A DNA stretch of 64,000 bases from Candidatus Delongbacteria bacterium (GCA_041675285.1 JBAYTZ010000018.1:1-64000); one strand, 5' to 3'. Shown: positions 8,279 through 17,815, numbered from the stretch's first letter. Notes: generated by a model from the sequence alone, not told the origin. Numbers and translations: made by a program.

Positions 8279-9300
8279 GCGCCGAGCGCGCGCCCTGGCT
8301 GTTGCTCAGTCTGGGGGATCCGGCGGGCATCGGTCCCGAAGTGCTGCTCAAGGCGGCCCGGCGCTGGCTGGATGCGGAGCGGCCCGCCGGGCTGGCGCTG
8401 ACGGCGCCCCTGGCCCTCGTGCAGGCCCAGTGCCGGCAGCTGGGGTTGGATCTGCCCCTGCTCGAGGCCCATACGCTGCCCACGGAAGCGCCGCGCGCCC
8501 TGCTGGTCCTGGGCTGGGAGGCCGGTCCCGGCGGCCCGGCCGAAGCCCCGGCCTGGTCTGCGACGGCAGAGCCCGAGCGCTGCGCCAGCCGGGCGGGCGG
8601 GCTGGCCTCCTGGGCCTCCCTGGCCCGCGCCGCCTCCCTGGTCCTGGAGCAGCCCGAGCGCCGGGCGCTGGTCACCGCCCCCGTCAACAAGCACTCCCTT
8701 AAGCTGGCGGACTTCCGCTGGCCCGGGCACACGGAGTACCTGGGCTGGCTCTGCGGCGTGGCGGATCCGCTCATGTGGCTGACCAGCCCGCGCCTCTCCG
8801 TCGGACTGGTGAGCAACCACGACCCCGTCGCCGGGCTGGCCGCGGCCGTCACGCCGGAACGCGTGGCGGCGAAGATCAGCCTGGCGCTGGACTATGTGGG
8901 ACGGCGCTTTCCGGGCGAGGAGCTGGTGGTCCTGGGGCTGAATCCGCACGCCGGGGACGGGGGCACGCTGGGCCGCGAGGAGGTGGAGTGGCTGGGACCG
9001 CTGGTGGCCGGACTGCGCGCCCGGGGTCTGCCCGTTCGGGGGCCGCTGCCCGCCGACGGCGCCCTGGCCCGCGGGCAAGGCCGCTTCCTGGCCATGTATC
9101 ACGACCAGGGGCTGCCCGTCTTCAAGTTGGTGGCCGGGGCGGAGGGCGTGAATGCTACCTTGGGTCTGCCCCTGATCCGCACCTCGCCCGATCACGGAAC
9201 GGCCTTCGATCTGGCCGGCCAGGGCCGCGCGGACGAGGGCAGCCAGTTGTCCGCCCTGGAGGAGGCCCTGCTCCTGCTCAACGGAGATGCCCCGTGCTGA
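8275..9300 (+). CDS. pdxA: 4-hydroxythreonine-4-phosphate dehydrogenase
   Basis: Catalyses the NAD-dependent oxidation step that yields 3-amino-2-oxopropyl phosphate for the DXP-dependent pathway to pyridoxal phosphate. The 341 residues cover the whole family (about 330). Visible marks are GDPAGIGPE at the N-terminus, TAPVNKHSL, GHTEYL, LNPHAGDGG and YHDQGLPVFK; the last three motifs carry the histidines that bind the divalent metal in known PdxA proteins. It starts with GTG overlapping the dus stop codon. No pdxJ is next to it. The upstream dus and downstream methyltransferase share its operon by overlap rather than by obvious pathway. Confidence 0.93.
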   Translation: MSAERAPWLLLSLGDPAGIGPEVLLKAARRWLDAERPAGLALTAPLALVQAQCRQLGLDLPLLEAHTLPTEAPRALLVLGWEAGPGGPAEAPAWSATAEPERCASRAGGLASWASLARAASLVLEQPERRALVTAPVNKHSLKLADFRWPGHTEYLGWLCGVADPLMWLTSPRLSVGLVSNHDPVAGLAAAVTPERVAAKISLALDYVGRRFPGEELVVLGLNPHAGDGGTLGREEVEWLGPLVAGLRARGLPVRGPLPADGALARGQGRFLAMYHDQGLPVFKLVAGAEGVNATLGLPLIRTSPDHGTAFDLAGQGRADEGSQLSALEEALLLLNGDAPC

Positions 9301-10055
9301 AGGTCCAACCCGCCGGCGCTTACGAGGTGCTGGCCTCCTTCTATGACCAGCTCATGTCCCACGTGGACTACCCCATGTGGGCGGATTTCGTGCGCGGTGT
9401 CTGGGACCTGCACGCCCGGGTTCCGCTGGACAGCGCCTACGACGCGGCCTGCGGCACCGGCCGCTTCCTGGACGCCCTGCACGAGAAGGGTCTGCGCCTG
9501 GCGGGCTCGGATCTCTCGGAAAACATGCTGGAGGCGGCCCGGCGCCGGCTGGGACGGCGGGCCCAGCTCTCCCGGCGCGACCTGCGCGAGCTGACGGATC
9601 CCGCCCGCTGGCGCCTGGTGACCTGCCTCTACGATTCGCTCAACTACCTGACCGGACCGGGCGAGCTGGTGCGCGCCCTGGGCCGGCTGGCGGCCCTCTC
9701 CGCCCCGGGCGGCCTGGTGGTCTTCGACATCTGCACGGAGCGCAACAGCCTGGCCTACTTCAACGACCGCACGGAGCGCGAGCAGAACGGCGAGTGGGTC
9801 TGGGAGCGCCACAGTTGGTACGAGCGGACGGCCCGGCTGCATCACAACGACTTCCTGCTGGACCACCTGCCCTCCCGGCGGCGCTGGGCCGAGTCCCACC
9901 TGCAGCGCATCTACCGGGTGACGGAGGTGGAGGAGGCCGCCCGCCAGGCCGGCCTGCACGTGCTGGCGCGCTACGCCGAGTTCAGCCTGCGGCCGGGTGG
10001 CGAAGACGCCGACCGCGTGCACTTTGTCACACGACCGCTGGGGACCCCGTGCTGA
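9294..10055 (+). CDS. Class I SAM-dependent methyltransferase
   Basis: The 253-residue protein is a compact Rossmann methyltransferase. It has motif I YDAACGTGRFLDAL (about residues 47-60), acidic motif II LAGSDLSENMLEAARR, motif IV VTCLYDSLNYL and post-motif GGLVVFDICTE. The pattern resembles small-molecule methyltransferases more than rRNA or DNA enzymes; the substrate cannot be told. The GTG start at 9294 lies inside the end of pdxA and is preceded by GGAG, and its TGA overlaps the GTG of the ABC ATPase, so it is translationally coupled on both sides. It may modify a metabolite or an envelope component. Confidence 0.8.
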   Translation: MLKVQPAGAYEVLASFYDQLMSHVDYPMWADFVRGVWDLHARVPLDSAYDAACGTGRFLDALHEKGLRLAGSDLSENMLEAARRRLGRRAQLSRRDLRELTDPARWRLVTCLYDSLNYLTGPGELVRALGRLAALSAPGGLVVFDICTERNSLAYFNDRTEREQNGEWVWERHSWYERTARLHHNDFLLDHLPSRRRWAESHLQRIYRVTEVEEAARQAGLHVLARYAEFSLRPGGEDADRVHFVTRPLGTPC

Positions 10056-10753
10056 GCGCGCCCGCTCCGCCGCCACGCCTGCCGCTGCTGGAGACCCGCG
10101 GGCTGGAGTTCGAGTACCCCGGCGGTTTCCGGCTGGGGCCCGTCGATCTGCGCCTGCACGCCGGCGAGCTGGCTGCGCTGTCCGGCGAACCCGGCGTGGG
10201 CAAATCCACCCTGCTGCGGCTGCTGGCCGCGCGTCTGCCCGCCCAGGCCGGCACCCTGCTCTTCCAACAGGAGCCGCTGACCTGGAGCGCGGGCGGGCTG
10301 GCCGCCTGGCGCCGCCGCCTGGGTGTGCTGGATCAGTCCACCACGCTGCCCGCCGGGCGCAGCACGCGCGACCTGATGCGCCTGAGCCTGGCGGCCCGCG
10401 GCCTGGGCGGGCGCGACCGCCGGCGCGAGGCCATGCGCATCCTGGGCGAGACGGGCCAGCTCACCCGGGCCGACCTGCCCTGCGGCAGCCTGTCCACAGG
10501 CCAGTCCCGCTGGGCGCAGCTGGCCCTGGCCCTCTGCGGCCTGCCCGATCTCCTGCTACTGGACGAGCCCTTCGCCCACCTGTCCCCCGACCACCAGGAC
10601 GAGCTGCTGGCTTTCCTGGTGCGTCAGTCCTCCCGCGGCACGGCCATCCTGTTCTGTCTGCACGGCGACCGGCCCCGGCTGCCGGAGGGAACGCGCCGGC
10701 TGCGCCTGGAGGGCGGGCGGCTGGAAGGCGACGGCCAGGGATGGCGCCGATGA
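10049..10753 (+). CDS. ftsE: ABC transporter ATP-binding protein, FtsE-like
   Basis: The 234-residue ATPase has Walker A GEPGVGKST (about residues 50-58), a Q-loop-region DQSTTLP, signature LSTGQSRWAQ (a variant of LSGGQ), Walker B LLLLDEP, and an H-loop histidine in ILFCLHGD. The size and its coupling to a four-helix FtsX-type permease immediately downstream suggest the FtsE half of FtsEX, which drives periplasmic peptidoglycan hydrolases at division. The signature is less canonical than in typical FtsE, so an unrelated MacB/LolD-like pair is an alternative. The GTG start overlaps the methyltransferase stop. Confidence 0.75.
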   Translation: MLSAPAPPPRLPLLETRGLEFEYPGGFRLGPVDLRLHAGELAALSGEPGVGKSTLLRLLAARLPAQAGTLLFQQEPLTWSAGGLAAWRRRLGVLDQSTTLPAGRSTRDLMRLSLAARGLGGRDRRREAMRILGETGQLTRADLPCGSLSTGQSRWAQLALALCGLPDLLLLDEPFAHLSPDHQDELLAFLVRQSSRGTAILFCLHGDRPRLPEGTRRLRLEGGRLEGDGQGWRR

Positions 10754-11598
10754 TCTGGTGGACGGAGGCCCTGGGCCTGCTGGCCCGCTCGCGCTCGCGC
10801 AGCCTGCTGCTGGTGCTGGTCTGGACCCTGACCCTGACCCTGTGCGGCGCGCTGGGCTGGGCCTGGCGCAACAGCCCCCGCCTGCGCGAGGCCTGGACCA
10901 GCCGCGTGCCCGCCGAGTGCTACCTGGAGCAGGCCGACGCCCCCACCCTCGATGGGGTGCGGCGGACCCTGGCGGGCAGCCGCACGCTGGAATGGGCCGG
11001 GCTGCTCGATCCCGCCCAGGCGGCGGCCGAGTTCCGCAGCGGCTTCGATCTGGACGTGGTGGAGTTGCTGGGCGAGAATCCCTTTCCCACCACCGTGCTG
11101 TTGCGCGTCCGGCCGGCGGCCGAACTGGCGCAGCTAGACCGGGATCTCGCGGCCCTGGACGCGCTGCCCGGCGTGTCCGGCGTGCACGTGGAGCGCGAGC
11201 TGTTGGGCGAGTTGGGCGCCGGGCTGCGCCGGGCGGGGCGTGCGGCCCTGGTACTTCTGCTGCTGATCAGCGCGCTCACCGCTGCCCTCCTGGCGGCTGC
11301 CCTGCGCTCACTGCGGCGTGCCTGGCGGGGCGAAGCTGTGCTGTTGGCCTTCCAAGGGGTCCGTGCCGGACCCCTCGCACGGCCGCTCCTCATTGCGCTG
11401 GCCCTACCCGCACTGGCAGCCTTACTCATCTCCTGGCTACTATTGGCCGGACTGCAGCGGCTGCCGGCAAGGTTGGGCTTGTCCGGCGCCGTTGAGGCGC
11501 CGCTCTGGCCCCTGCTACTGGGTGTTGCGCTGCCGCTGGTCGTGGCGTCGGGGTTCGTCCTGCGTCGCATGGGCCGCCTGATCATGCGCGGCGAATAG
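10750..11598 (+). CDS. ftsX: FtsX-like permease
   Basis: The 282-residue membrane protein has one N-terminal helix (about residues 15-38), a ~110-residue periplasmic domain, and three C-terminal helices (about 165-190, 210-240, 250-272). This is the FtsX topology. The periplasmic part includes VVELLGENPFPTTVLLRV, matching the region following helix 1 in FtsX proteins (...NPLP..l.v). ATG 10750 overlaps the TGA of the ATPase gene (ATGA); an in-frame ATG at 10741 is an alternative. With the ATPase it should form a two-gene mechanotransmission ABC module of the inner membrane. Confidence 0.75.
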   Translation: MIWWTEALGLLARSRSRSLLLVLVWTLTLTLCGALGWAWRNSPRLREAWTSRVPAECYLEQADAPTLDGVRRTLAGSRTLEWAGLLDPAQAAAEFRSGFDLDVVELLGENPFPTTVLLRVRPAAELAQLDRDLAALDALPGVSGVHVERELLGELGAGLRRAGRAALVLLLLISALTAALLAAALRSLRRAWRGEAVLLAFQGVRAGPLARPLLIALALPALAALLISWLLLAGLQRLPARLGLSGAVEAPLWPLLLGVALPLVVASGFVLRRMGRLIMRGE

Positions 11599-11704
11599 CT
11601 GTGCCCGTTCCCGCAGAATCACGTTCCGGCAATTGGAGAACATGCATGCCGCAGCTTCAGCCACAGCCAATCGCTGCCCGTCCAGATGTCGCTGGATCGG
11701 AGCG

Positions 11705-12796
11705 ATGAAGATCCTCTTCATCACGCTCAAGGCTGATAACGCCCATGTGCTCCGCTGGGTGCAGGGAGCCCTCGACGCCGGACACCAGCCGGAACTCCTC
11801 TGCCTGATGCCCTGTCGCCCGGTACTGGACATTCCCACCACAATCATCGACACCGACTCTGGGCCCTGGGCCAAATCCATTGGCCGACTCCACTTCATCC
11901 TGGCCTGCCGCCGCGCCATCCGTCGCCTGCGGCCGGACTTGGTCCACATTCACTTCATGGACCCGACCCTGACCGTGTTGGGATGGATACAGGCTTCGCC
12001 CTTGCTGGTCTCGGTGTGGGGCAGTGACTTGGCCATGCCTCGCAGCCTGCTTAACGAAGGCTTCCGGCGGTTGGGAATCCGCGCCGCTGACTGCGTCGTG
12101 GCTACAAATCCCTTGCTGGAATACATGGCGCGCGCGCATGTAGGGTTGGACGCGCCGGTAGAGGTGATCCCCTTCGGCGTGGACACGCGCTTGTTCACCC
12201 CTGGAGCCGATCCCCCCGACCGGCCCTTCCGCATCGGCTTCGTCAAGCATTTGGAGTGGGTATACGGTTACGATGTCCTGATTCGCGCCGTCGCCATCGC
12301 CGTGCGTCGGGTGCCTGACCTGGAGCTGCATATCGTCGGTGAGGGAAATCGCGAGGCGGAAGCAAGGCGCCTGGTTCAGGAGGCGGGGTTGGGCGAGGTG
12401 ACGGTGTTCCGGGGGCGGATCCCCAACGCGCAGTTGCCGGAGCTGCTACGCTCCTATCATGCGTTCGCCATGCCCTCGCGCAGCGAAAGCTTCGGTGTAA
12501 GCGCCCTGGAGGCGTCCGCCTGTGGCGTGCCAGTGGTGGCCAGCCGGGCCGGTGGCATCCCGGATGTGGTGCGTGACGGCGAGACGGGTTTCCTGGTGCC
12601 GCCACGGGATGCCGACGCGCTGGCCGAACGCCTGGTCTGGCTAGCGGAGCATCCGGCGGAGGCCCGCCGCATGGGCCGGTCGGGACGGCAACTGGTGGAG
12701 AGGGAGTTCGCCTGGGACGACTGTGTGATGAAGATGGAGGCGGTCTACCGTCGGTTGACCGGGAGCGCAGCCAGCTCTCGCAAGAGACCGGCATAG
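11705..12796 (+). CDS. Glycosyltransferase family 4 (GT-B fold)
   Basis: The 363-residue cytoplasmic or membrane-associated sugar transferase has an N-terminal acceptor domain (MKILFITLKADNAHVLRWVQGAL) and a C-terminal nucleotide-sugar domain. The latter carries the EX7E motif in SRSESFGVSALEASACGVPVVASRAGGIPDVV. The linker VIPFGVDTRLFTP is typical of GT4. Start ATG 11705 is where similarity begins; its ribosome site is weak. It is the first gene of the polysaccharide locus. Its last 52 nt overlap the end of the convergent gene at 12745-14025, so both frames are coding there. Confidence 0.85.
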   Translation: MKILFITLKADNAHVLRWVQGALDAGHQPELLCLMPCRPVLDIPTTIIDTDSGPWAKSIGRLHFILACRRAIRRLRPDLVHIHFMDPTLTVLGWIQASPLLVSVWGSDLAMPRSLLNEGFRRLGIRAADCVVATNPLLEYMARAHVGLDAPVEVIPFGVDTRLFTPGADPPDRPFRIGFVKHLEWVYGYDVLIRAVAIAVRRVPDLELHIVGEGNREAEARRLVQEAGLGEVTVFRGRIPNAQLPELLRSYHAFAMPSRSESFGVSALEASACGVPVVASRAGGIPDVVRDGETGFLVPPRDADALAERLVWLAEHPAEARRMGRSGRQLVEREFAWDDCVMKMEAVYRRLTGSAASSRKRPA

Positions 12797-14025
12797 CGCC
12801 GGGCCAGGGCTCCACGCTCGTAGCGCAGGTGGAAGTCAGGACGCTCCGGGTACCCACCCTGAGCCAATCGGTCCAGCATGCGCTCAAGCGCCGCGGCGAT
12901 GCCGTCAGCATCCTCCCCATCCGCCGCTTCTCCCCGGCCGCTTTCCAGTATCAGTTCACGCAGAATGCCGGGCGGGCTGGCCAGCAGGATGGGGCGGCCC
13001 AGTCGTAGGTACTCAAACGTCTTGCCGGGGTAGACTAAGTGCCCGTTGGGCATGGTGAACATGTAATTGAGCAGGATGTGGCAGGCGGACAGGGCCCGCA
13101 GCACTTGTCGGTGGGCCAGGAACCCGCAGAGCTCCACGACTTCCGGATGGCGCATAGCCGCCACTCGCTGCGCCAAGGCGCGGTTGTTGTGGCCGTAGAT
13201 ACGGAGTACCAGGCGGCCGACCAGCTGCGGACGGCGATCCAGCACCTTGTCCAGCGCATCGAGGATCCCTTGAAAGGAGTAGGGACCACTAATGCCACCC
13301 GTAGCGCCGGCGTATCCCAGTACCAATCCACCGGGCTCAGGCTGGGGCAGGTCGGGGCCGAAATCCTCCTCATCATAGCCATTGGTGATCAGTGCGGCGC
13401 GCTCCGGCTCCCGCAATTGTTGGCGGATCCAGGCGTCGAAGCCGGGGGTGACGCTGACCACTCGGTCGGCCTGGTTGATTGTCCAGCGCTCCAAGTGCGT
13501 CTGGGTCCAACGGAACCAAGCCGTGTTCGGCGTCTGAAGTGGATCCAGCGCCCACATGTCGCGGACATCCAGCACTAGTTTCAGGTTCGGTCGCCACCGA
13601 CGCAATAGTGGCACCAGTAATGACATGGAGTTTGGTGGGCTGGTGATTAGCACGGTGTCGATCCCGTGCTCTAGGATCAACGCCTTGGCTCGTCGCAGCA
13701 TGGCCGGCAGATAGCGAAAACGATTGTCAGGAAATGGGATCACGCTGCGGAAAACCCAGCCTGCGACCCGCAGCCAACGGGGTCGGCGCGCCTTGTCCTG
13801 GACGCTGGGCGCAACCGGGTGGGGGTTGGCTACCGAGATGGTGATGCCTTCCAGTTCCGAACCGAGGGACGGGTCGGCATCCTTGGACTCAAAGCCCCCC
13901 GTGAGCACGATGATCGGCAGGCCGTCCCGATGCAGGTACTTGGCCAACTTGACCATTCGCACCGACCCGCCTCCGCCGACGAACGGATGAAAATCGTATG
14001 CAATAAGCAAAATCGGCACAATCAT
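12745..14025 (-). CDS. Glycosyltransferase, GT4-like (paralogue of 21360-22646)
   Basis: This 426-residue GT-B enzyme starts LIAYDFHPFVGGGGSVRMVKLAKYL, a typical GT4 acceptor-side loop, and contains DVRDMWALDPL and a C-terminal YPGKTFEYLRLGRPILLASPPG block. It shares long identical stretches with the protein at 21360-22646: VANPHP, IPFPDNRFRYLP, DMWALDP, LERWT.NQ, GY.GAT/ST GG, YPGKT.EYLRLG. The two are thus duplicated genes on the same strand within one polysaccharide locus. The canonical EX7E glutamate is replaced by the GKTFEY context. The gene is convergent with and overlaps the upstream GT4. Probable substrate: a lipid-linked oligosaccharide. Confidence 0.82.
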   Translation of the reverse strand: MIVPILLIAYDFHPFVGGGGSVRMVKLAKYLHRDGLPIIVLTGGFESKDADPSLGSELEGITISVANPHPVAPSVQDKARRPRWLRVAGWVFRSVIPFPDNRFRYLPAMLRRAKALILEHGIDTVLITSPPNSMSLLVPLLRRWRPNLKLVLDVRDMWALDPLQTPNTAWFRWTQTHLERWTINQADRVVSVTPGFDAWIRQQLREPERAALITNGYDEEDFGPDLPQPEPGGLVLGYAGATGGISGPYSFQGILDALDKVLDRRPQLVGRLVLRIYGHNNRALAQRVAAMRHPEVVELCGFLAHRQVLRALSACHILLNYMFTMPNGHLVYPGKTFEYLRLGRPILLASPPGILRELILESGRGEAADGEDADGIAAALERMLDRLAQGGYPERPDFHLRYERGALARRYAGLLRELAALPVNRR

Positions 14026-14103
14026 TCAGACATCAACCTTCCAGCGCAGCTTTGATAGATTCATATATTAGCAACGTAGTGTGAGAATCCCAGGAGATCC
14101 CCC

Positions 14104-15234
14104 ATGAGGGTAGCCATCGACGGTCGCGCCATCATGCCATTTCTGGATGGAATCGGGCGCTACTCCCACTGCCTCATTGAGCAATTGCGCCATCTTGACA
14201 GCTGGAACGAGTACATCGTTTTCGTCACCCACCCCCAGTTCGACTTTCCCGCCGACTCAAACTTTCGCGAAGTGGTGCTGCCATATCGCTACGTGCACGC
14301 CTACACGGTCACCCATTTCCATCGGGACTTGAACCGCGAGGGGGCTGATCTGCTTTTCGCCCCCTTCTTCCTATCCCCGCCTCTGTTCAGGGGGCCGGTG
14401 GTCCTGACCGTCCATGACCTGATTTGGGTCACCCATCCGGAGCTGCAGGGACAACGCTGGCGCTTGGGGGACATGGTGAAGCGCCAAGCCCACGCCTGGA
14501 TTGTCCCCCTTTCCCTGCGCCGGGCCCGGGCCTTGCTCTCCGTCAGCCAAGCCACCACGGCGGAATTGCTGGCCTTCCTGCCGGAGGTGGCCGGACGCGT
14601 CCACACCATCCCCTTGGGCTTGGACCACGTGCCCGTCCCTGCCACCATCCTGCCGATGGAGCAGCGCTTGCCTTATCTCCTGTTCATTGGCAATTCGAAG
14701 CCCTACAAGAACATGGCTGGCGTCATCCGCTGCTTCGACCTACTGGTGCGCGAAGCCGGATTCAGCCAGTGGCGCCTGAAAATCCCAGGTCGACGGGACA
14801 GTTTCCGCGGCAGCATTCAACGTTTGTTGGATGACTTGGACTGTCGAGACCGGGTGGACCTGCTTGGCCCCGTTTCCGAGGAGAACCTGGCGGAGCTTTA
14901 TGGACAGGCTAGTTTGCTGCTCTTCCCCTCGCGCATGGAGGGCTTCGGTTTCCCGGTGTTGGAGGCCATGCGTCACGGAACTCCGGTGGTCACAAGCAAC
15001 CGCAGTTCCCTACCTGAAGTGGCGGGCGGCTGTGCGCAGTTGGTGGATCCAGACGACGTGCCGGCCATGGCGCGGGCCTGCGCGGAGCTGCTGGGCGATG
15101 TGGCGCGGCGACAGGAGCTGTCCGCGCGCGGGCTGGAGCACGCAGCCGGCTTTCGCTGGGAAAACACGGCGCGGGCGACCTTGGCCGTGCTTCGACAGGC
15201 CGCCGACGGACGGATGAGCCCAGGCCCACGGTGA
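14104..15234 (+). CDS. Glycosyltransferase family 4, mannosyltransferase-like
   Basis: The 376-residue GT4 enzyme has the N-terminal DGRAIMPFLDGIGRY loop typical of WbaZ/MtfB-type mannosyltransferases. VHDLIWVTHPE and a DHVPVP linker follow, and the C-terminal PSRMEGFGFPVLEAMRHGTPVVTSNRSSLPEVAG holds the EX7E pair. AGGAG 6 nt before the ATG supports the start. It is divergent from the gene at 14025 and heads the main forward run to 19138, which includes a polymerase/ligase, a GT2 and a flippase. Confidence 0.87.
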   Translation: MRVAIDGRAIMPFLDGIGRYSHCLIEQLRHLDSWNEYIVFVTHPQFDFPADSNFREVVLPYRYVHAYTVTHFHRDLNREGADLLFAPFFLSPPLFRGPVVLTVHDLIWVTHPELQGQRWRLGDMVKRQAHAWIVPLSLRRARALLSVSQATTAELLAFLPEVAGRVHTIPLGLDHVPVPATILPMEQRLPYLLFIGNSKPYKNMAGVIRCFDLLVREAGFSQWRLKIPGRRDSFRGSIQRLLDDLDCRDRVDLLGPVSEENLAELYGQASLLLFPSRMEGFGFPVLEAMRHGTPVVTSNRSSLPEVAGGCAQLVDPDDVPAMARACAELLGDVARRQELSARGLEHAAGFRWENTARATLAVLRQAADGRMSPGPR

Positions 15235-15304
15235 AGCCGGAGGCCCCCTGCACTGACGGCGAGCCGCCGATCGATTGCTACCTTCGGCGAGCTCAGGGCC
15301 AATA

Positions 15305-16657
15305 ATGCCAGAACTTCGCACGTCGCATCTGTTGCTCACCGGAGACTCGCCACAGTTGAGGTGGTGGGCGCTCGGCCTCTCCATTTTGGGGGCCCTTTGC
15401 GTCTCCTTAGCTTTTACAGAACCGCTCTGGCTACTTGGCCCCATCTTCGTCCTGCTCGCCTTCGCAGGCATATTGGCCCGGCAGGCCGCCCCCTTGCTGT
15501 TGGGCCTCTACCCCGCACTTTGCGTTCACCACAATCTGCGCCTCAATGTGCTCTTCGTCCTTCTGGGCCTGTTGCTGTTGGTTCTGGAACGGGCGGAGGA
15601 ATGGGAGCCGGCCAAGTCGAAAGCCATGGCAATCGCTGGGCTGGAATTGGGGTTGGTGATTGCCGCCGTGCTGGCCCTGCATCCCGTGCCCTTCGCCACA
15701 CATCCCGTCGAAGCGTTTGGACAGTGGCTCTATGATTATTCGCCCGTACTTTTGTATGTGTTGATCGTACGCTCGGGCTTTTCCGCCCGCTTGGTGCCCA
15801 TGCTTGTGCGCCTATTGCTGGTGGCGATCCTGGCGGCCAGCGTCACCGTGGTGGTGGACGGCCTGCTTCATCCCAACACCCGGGCTGTGGGTTGGGTGGA
15901 GCGCATGCCTACGGGGACGGCGTACGATCTGGTCATGTTCGTGCCCATTGGGCTGGGAATGTTTGCGTCTGGCCGCAGCCGAGTGCTCGGGCTGGCGACC
16001 GCGTTGCTGGCCTTGGCAGCGATCTTCTTCACGGGCTCTCGGGCCCCGTTCGCCGTTGCCCTGCTTTTAGCCCTGCCCTTTGCCCGGGGCCAACGCTGGG
16101 CCTTGCCGGCCTTGTTGGCCGTCCTCACCCTGGCAATGATCCAGACCGGTGGCGGCATCGTCAGTCGTATGGCCTCCATCGAAGGCGAAGCCGGGCTGAT
16201 CGATGCCTCCACCTTGCTACGCATTGTCGTCTGGGGTCTATCGATTAAAATCTTGATGTTGCATCCCTTGTTGGGCATCGGATTCGGCCAATTCATCTCC
16301 TATGCGAGCAGCCTGTTCATCTTCGATGAGTTTCTTCTCGGCCATTCACACAATATCGTGCTGGAGAAAATGGTCCAAGTGGGCATACCGCTCGCGCTTT
16401 TTTACTTAGCGTTGATAGGTCTGTTACTACGGCGGAACTGGCGCACATACCGCGCATTGCGCGATCGGCTGGACAGGGCGGACGTGGAGCTGTTCCGCGG
16501 GCTATTCTTTGGTGCATTGGCCATGCTGGCCTGTGGCGCTTTGGATGCCGTGCTGAACGGTTCCAACCAGCCACTGGCCTTTTGGATGATCATGGCCCTG
16601 CTCACAGTCTGGACGGAGGGACTGGGCCGCACCCAAGTCCGGGAGGCCGGGCAATGA
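15305..16657 (+). CDS. O-antigen polymerase/ligase-like polytopic membrane protein (Wzy/WaaL)
   Basis: The 450-residue protein has about ten to twelve predicted hydrophobic helices and one larger loop near residues 280-330. That loop contains LRIVVWGLSIKILMLHPLLGIGFGQF...LGHSHNIVLEKMVQVGIPLALFYL. The GxGxGxF...SHN pattern is characteristic of the Wzy_C/O-antigen ligase family, which joins or polymerises lipid-linked glycan at the periplasmic face. ATG 15305 is preferred over a TTG at 15275. The stop overlaps the start of the GT2 (ATGA). Ligase versus polymerase cannot be decided from sequence. Confidence 0.82.
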   Translation: MPELRTSHLLLTGDSPQLRWWALGLSILGALCVSLAFTEPLWLLGPIFVLLAFAGILARQAAPLLLGLYPALCVHHNLRLNVLFVLLGLLLLVLERAEEWEPAKSKAMAIAGLELGLVIAAVLALHPVPFATHPVEAFGQWLYDYSPVLLYVLIVRSGFSARLVPMLVRLLLVAILAASVTVVVDGLLHPNTRAVGWVERMPTGTAYDLVMFVPIGLGMFASGRSRVLGLATALLALAAIFFTGSRAPFAVALLLALPFARGQRWALPALLAVLTLAMIQTGGGIVSRMASIEGEAGLIDASTLLRIVVWGLSIKILMLHPLLGIGFGQFISYASSLFIFDEFLLGHSHNIVLEKMVQVGIPLALFYLALIGLLLRRNWRTYRALRDRLDRADVELFRGLFFGALAMLACGALDAVLNGSNQPLAFWMIMALLTVWTEGLGRTQVREAGQ

Positions 16658-17811
16658 GTCCTCTGGAATGCCTCGCCTTGGCGCTATTCTGGCTTTGCGT
16701 GACCGGGTTGGCGGCCGCTTATCCGGGCATCCTGCTGCTGGCCCTTTGGATGCGCCGGCTGCCCGTGCCCTGGCACGCCGACCCCGACTGCGAGCCCACC
16801 TTCACTGTGGTCATCGCGGCCCGTAACGAAGAGCGCGTCATTCGTGACAAACTGGACAACTGCTTGGCGCTGGACTATCCGCCGGACAAAGTAGACGTGT
16901 TGGTAGTCTCGGACCAGTCGGAGGATGCCACCGCGGCTATCATTGACGAGTACGCCGGACAGCGTGTGAGTCGCCTCGACTTCGCCGAGAGATTGGGCAA
17001 GACGCAGATTCTCAATCGCGTTGTCCCGCTGGCCAAGGGCGAGATCGTGGTCATGACCGACGCCAACGTGATGTTCGACGCCGGAGCCTTGCGCTCCTTC
17101 GCCCGCTGGTACGCCGATCCACGAATAGGACTGGTCTCCGGCTACGAACGCCGCGTGCAACGTGAACGCGAGAGGTTCCAGGCCGAGACCTGGTACCGGG
17201 ACTTCGAAGTGGTGCTCAAAGAGGCTGAGGGCCGGATGGGTGCGGTGATGGGCGCGCACGGCGGACTCTACAGTCTGCGCGCTGCCTGCTGGCGCACCTT
17301 GCCGGAAAACGCACTTTCCAATGACGATCTGCTGACGGCCATGGGCGTCCTGCGGCAGGGTCTGGCCGTCGTCCAAGACAGCGAAGCCCGCGCGGTGGAG
17401 TACATTGGCGCCGACCCTGACCAGGAGTTCGGCCGGCGCGTGCGCATCGGGGCTGGCAATTATCAGTGCTTCGGCTGGAATCTGTGGCTATTGAACCCCT
17501 TGGAGGGCTGGAAGAGTCTGTTTTACTGGTTGCACAAGCTCCCCCGCTGGTTTACTCCGCACCTGATGGCAACCGCCCTGGCCGCACACCTGCTACTGGC
17601 CGCGCACGGCCGATTGCTGGCCCTCCTGGTGCCTCACTTGGCCCTCTACGTCCTTGGAATCATCGGTTTGGTCCTCAACCGTCGCGGTCGAGGTGGTGGC
17701 TTGGTTTCGGCACTAGGTCATTTCCTCTACATGAATGCCGCTGTGTCCGCGGGCTTCGTCAAATGGTTGGGCGGGATCCAGGGCAGCACCTGGAATCCCA
17801 CCCGCCGCTGA
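16654..17811 (+). CDS. Membrane-bound glycosyltransferase family 2
   Basis: The 385-residue protein has an N-terminal helix (about 8-30), a GT-A catalytic domain and C-terminal hydrophobic segments (about 305-365). The catalytic domain has PTFTVVIAARNEERVI, VLVVSDQSEDAT, the metal-site region VMTDANVMFD, and the acceptor-side AHGGLYSLRAA...NDDLLTAM, in place of the usual GxxxxxR and ED motifs. This is the topology of inverting, processive or dolichyl-phosphate-type GT2 enzymes acting on lipid-linked sugars. GGGAGG precedes the ATGA overlap with the Wzy-like gene. Neighbours place it in surface-glycan assembly. Confidence 0.87.
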   Translation: MSPLECLALALFWLCVTGLAAAYPGILLLALWMRRLPVPWHADPDCEPTFTVVIAARNEERVIRDKLDNCLALDYPPDKVDVLVVSDQSEDATAAIIDEYAGQRVSRLDFAERLGKTQILNRVVPLAKGEIVVMTDANVMFDAGALRSFARWYADPRIGLVSGYERRVQRERERFQAETWYRDFEVVLKEAEGRMGAVMGAHGGLYSLRAACWRTLPENALSNDDLLTAMGVLRQGLAVVQDSEARAVEYIGADPDQEFGRRVRIGAGNYQCFGWNLWLLNPLEGWKSLFYWLHKLPRWFTPHLMATALAAHLLLAAHGRLLALLVPHLALYVLGIIGLVLNRRGRGGGLVSALGHFLYMNAAVSAGFVKWLGGIQGSTWNPTRR

Positions 17812-17815
17812 CGTC

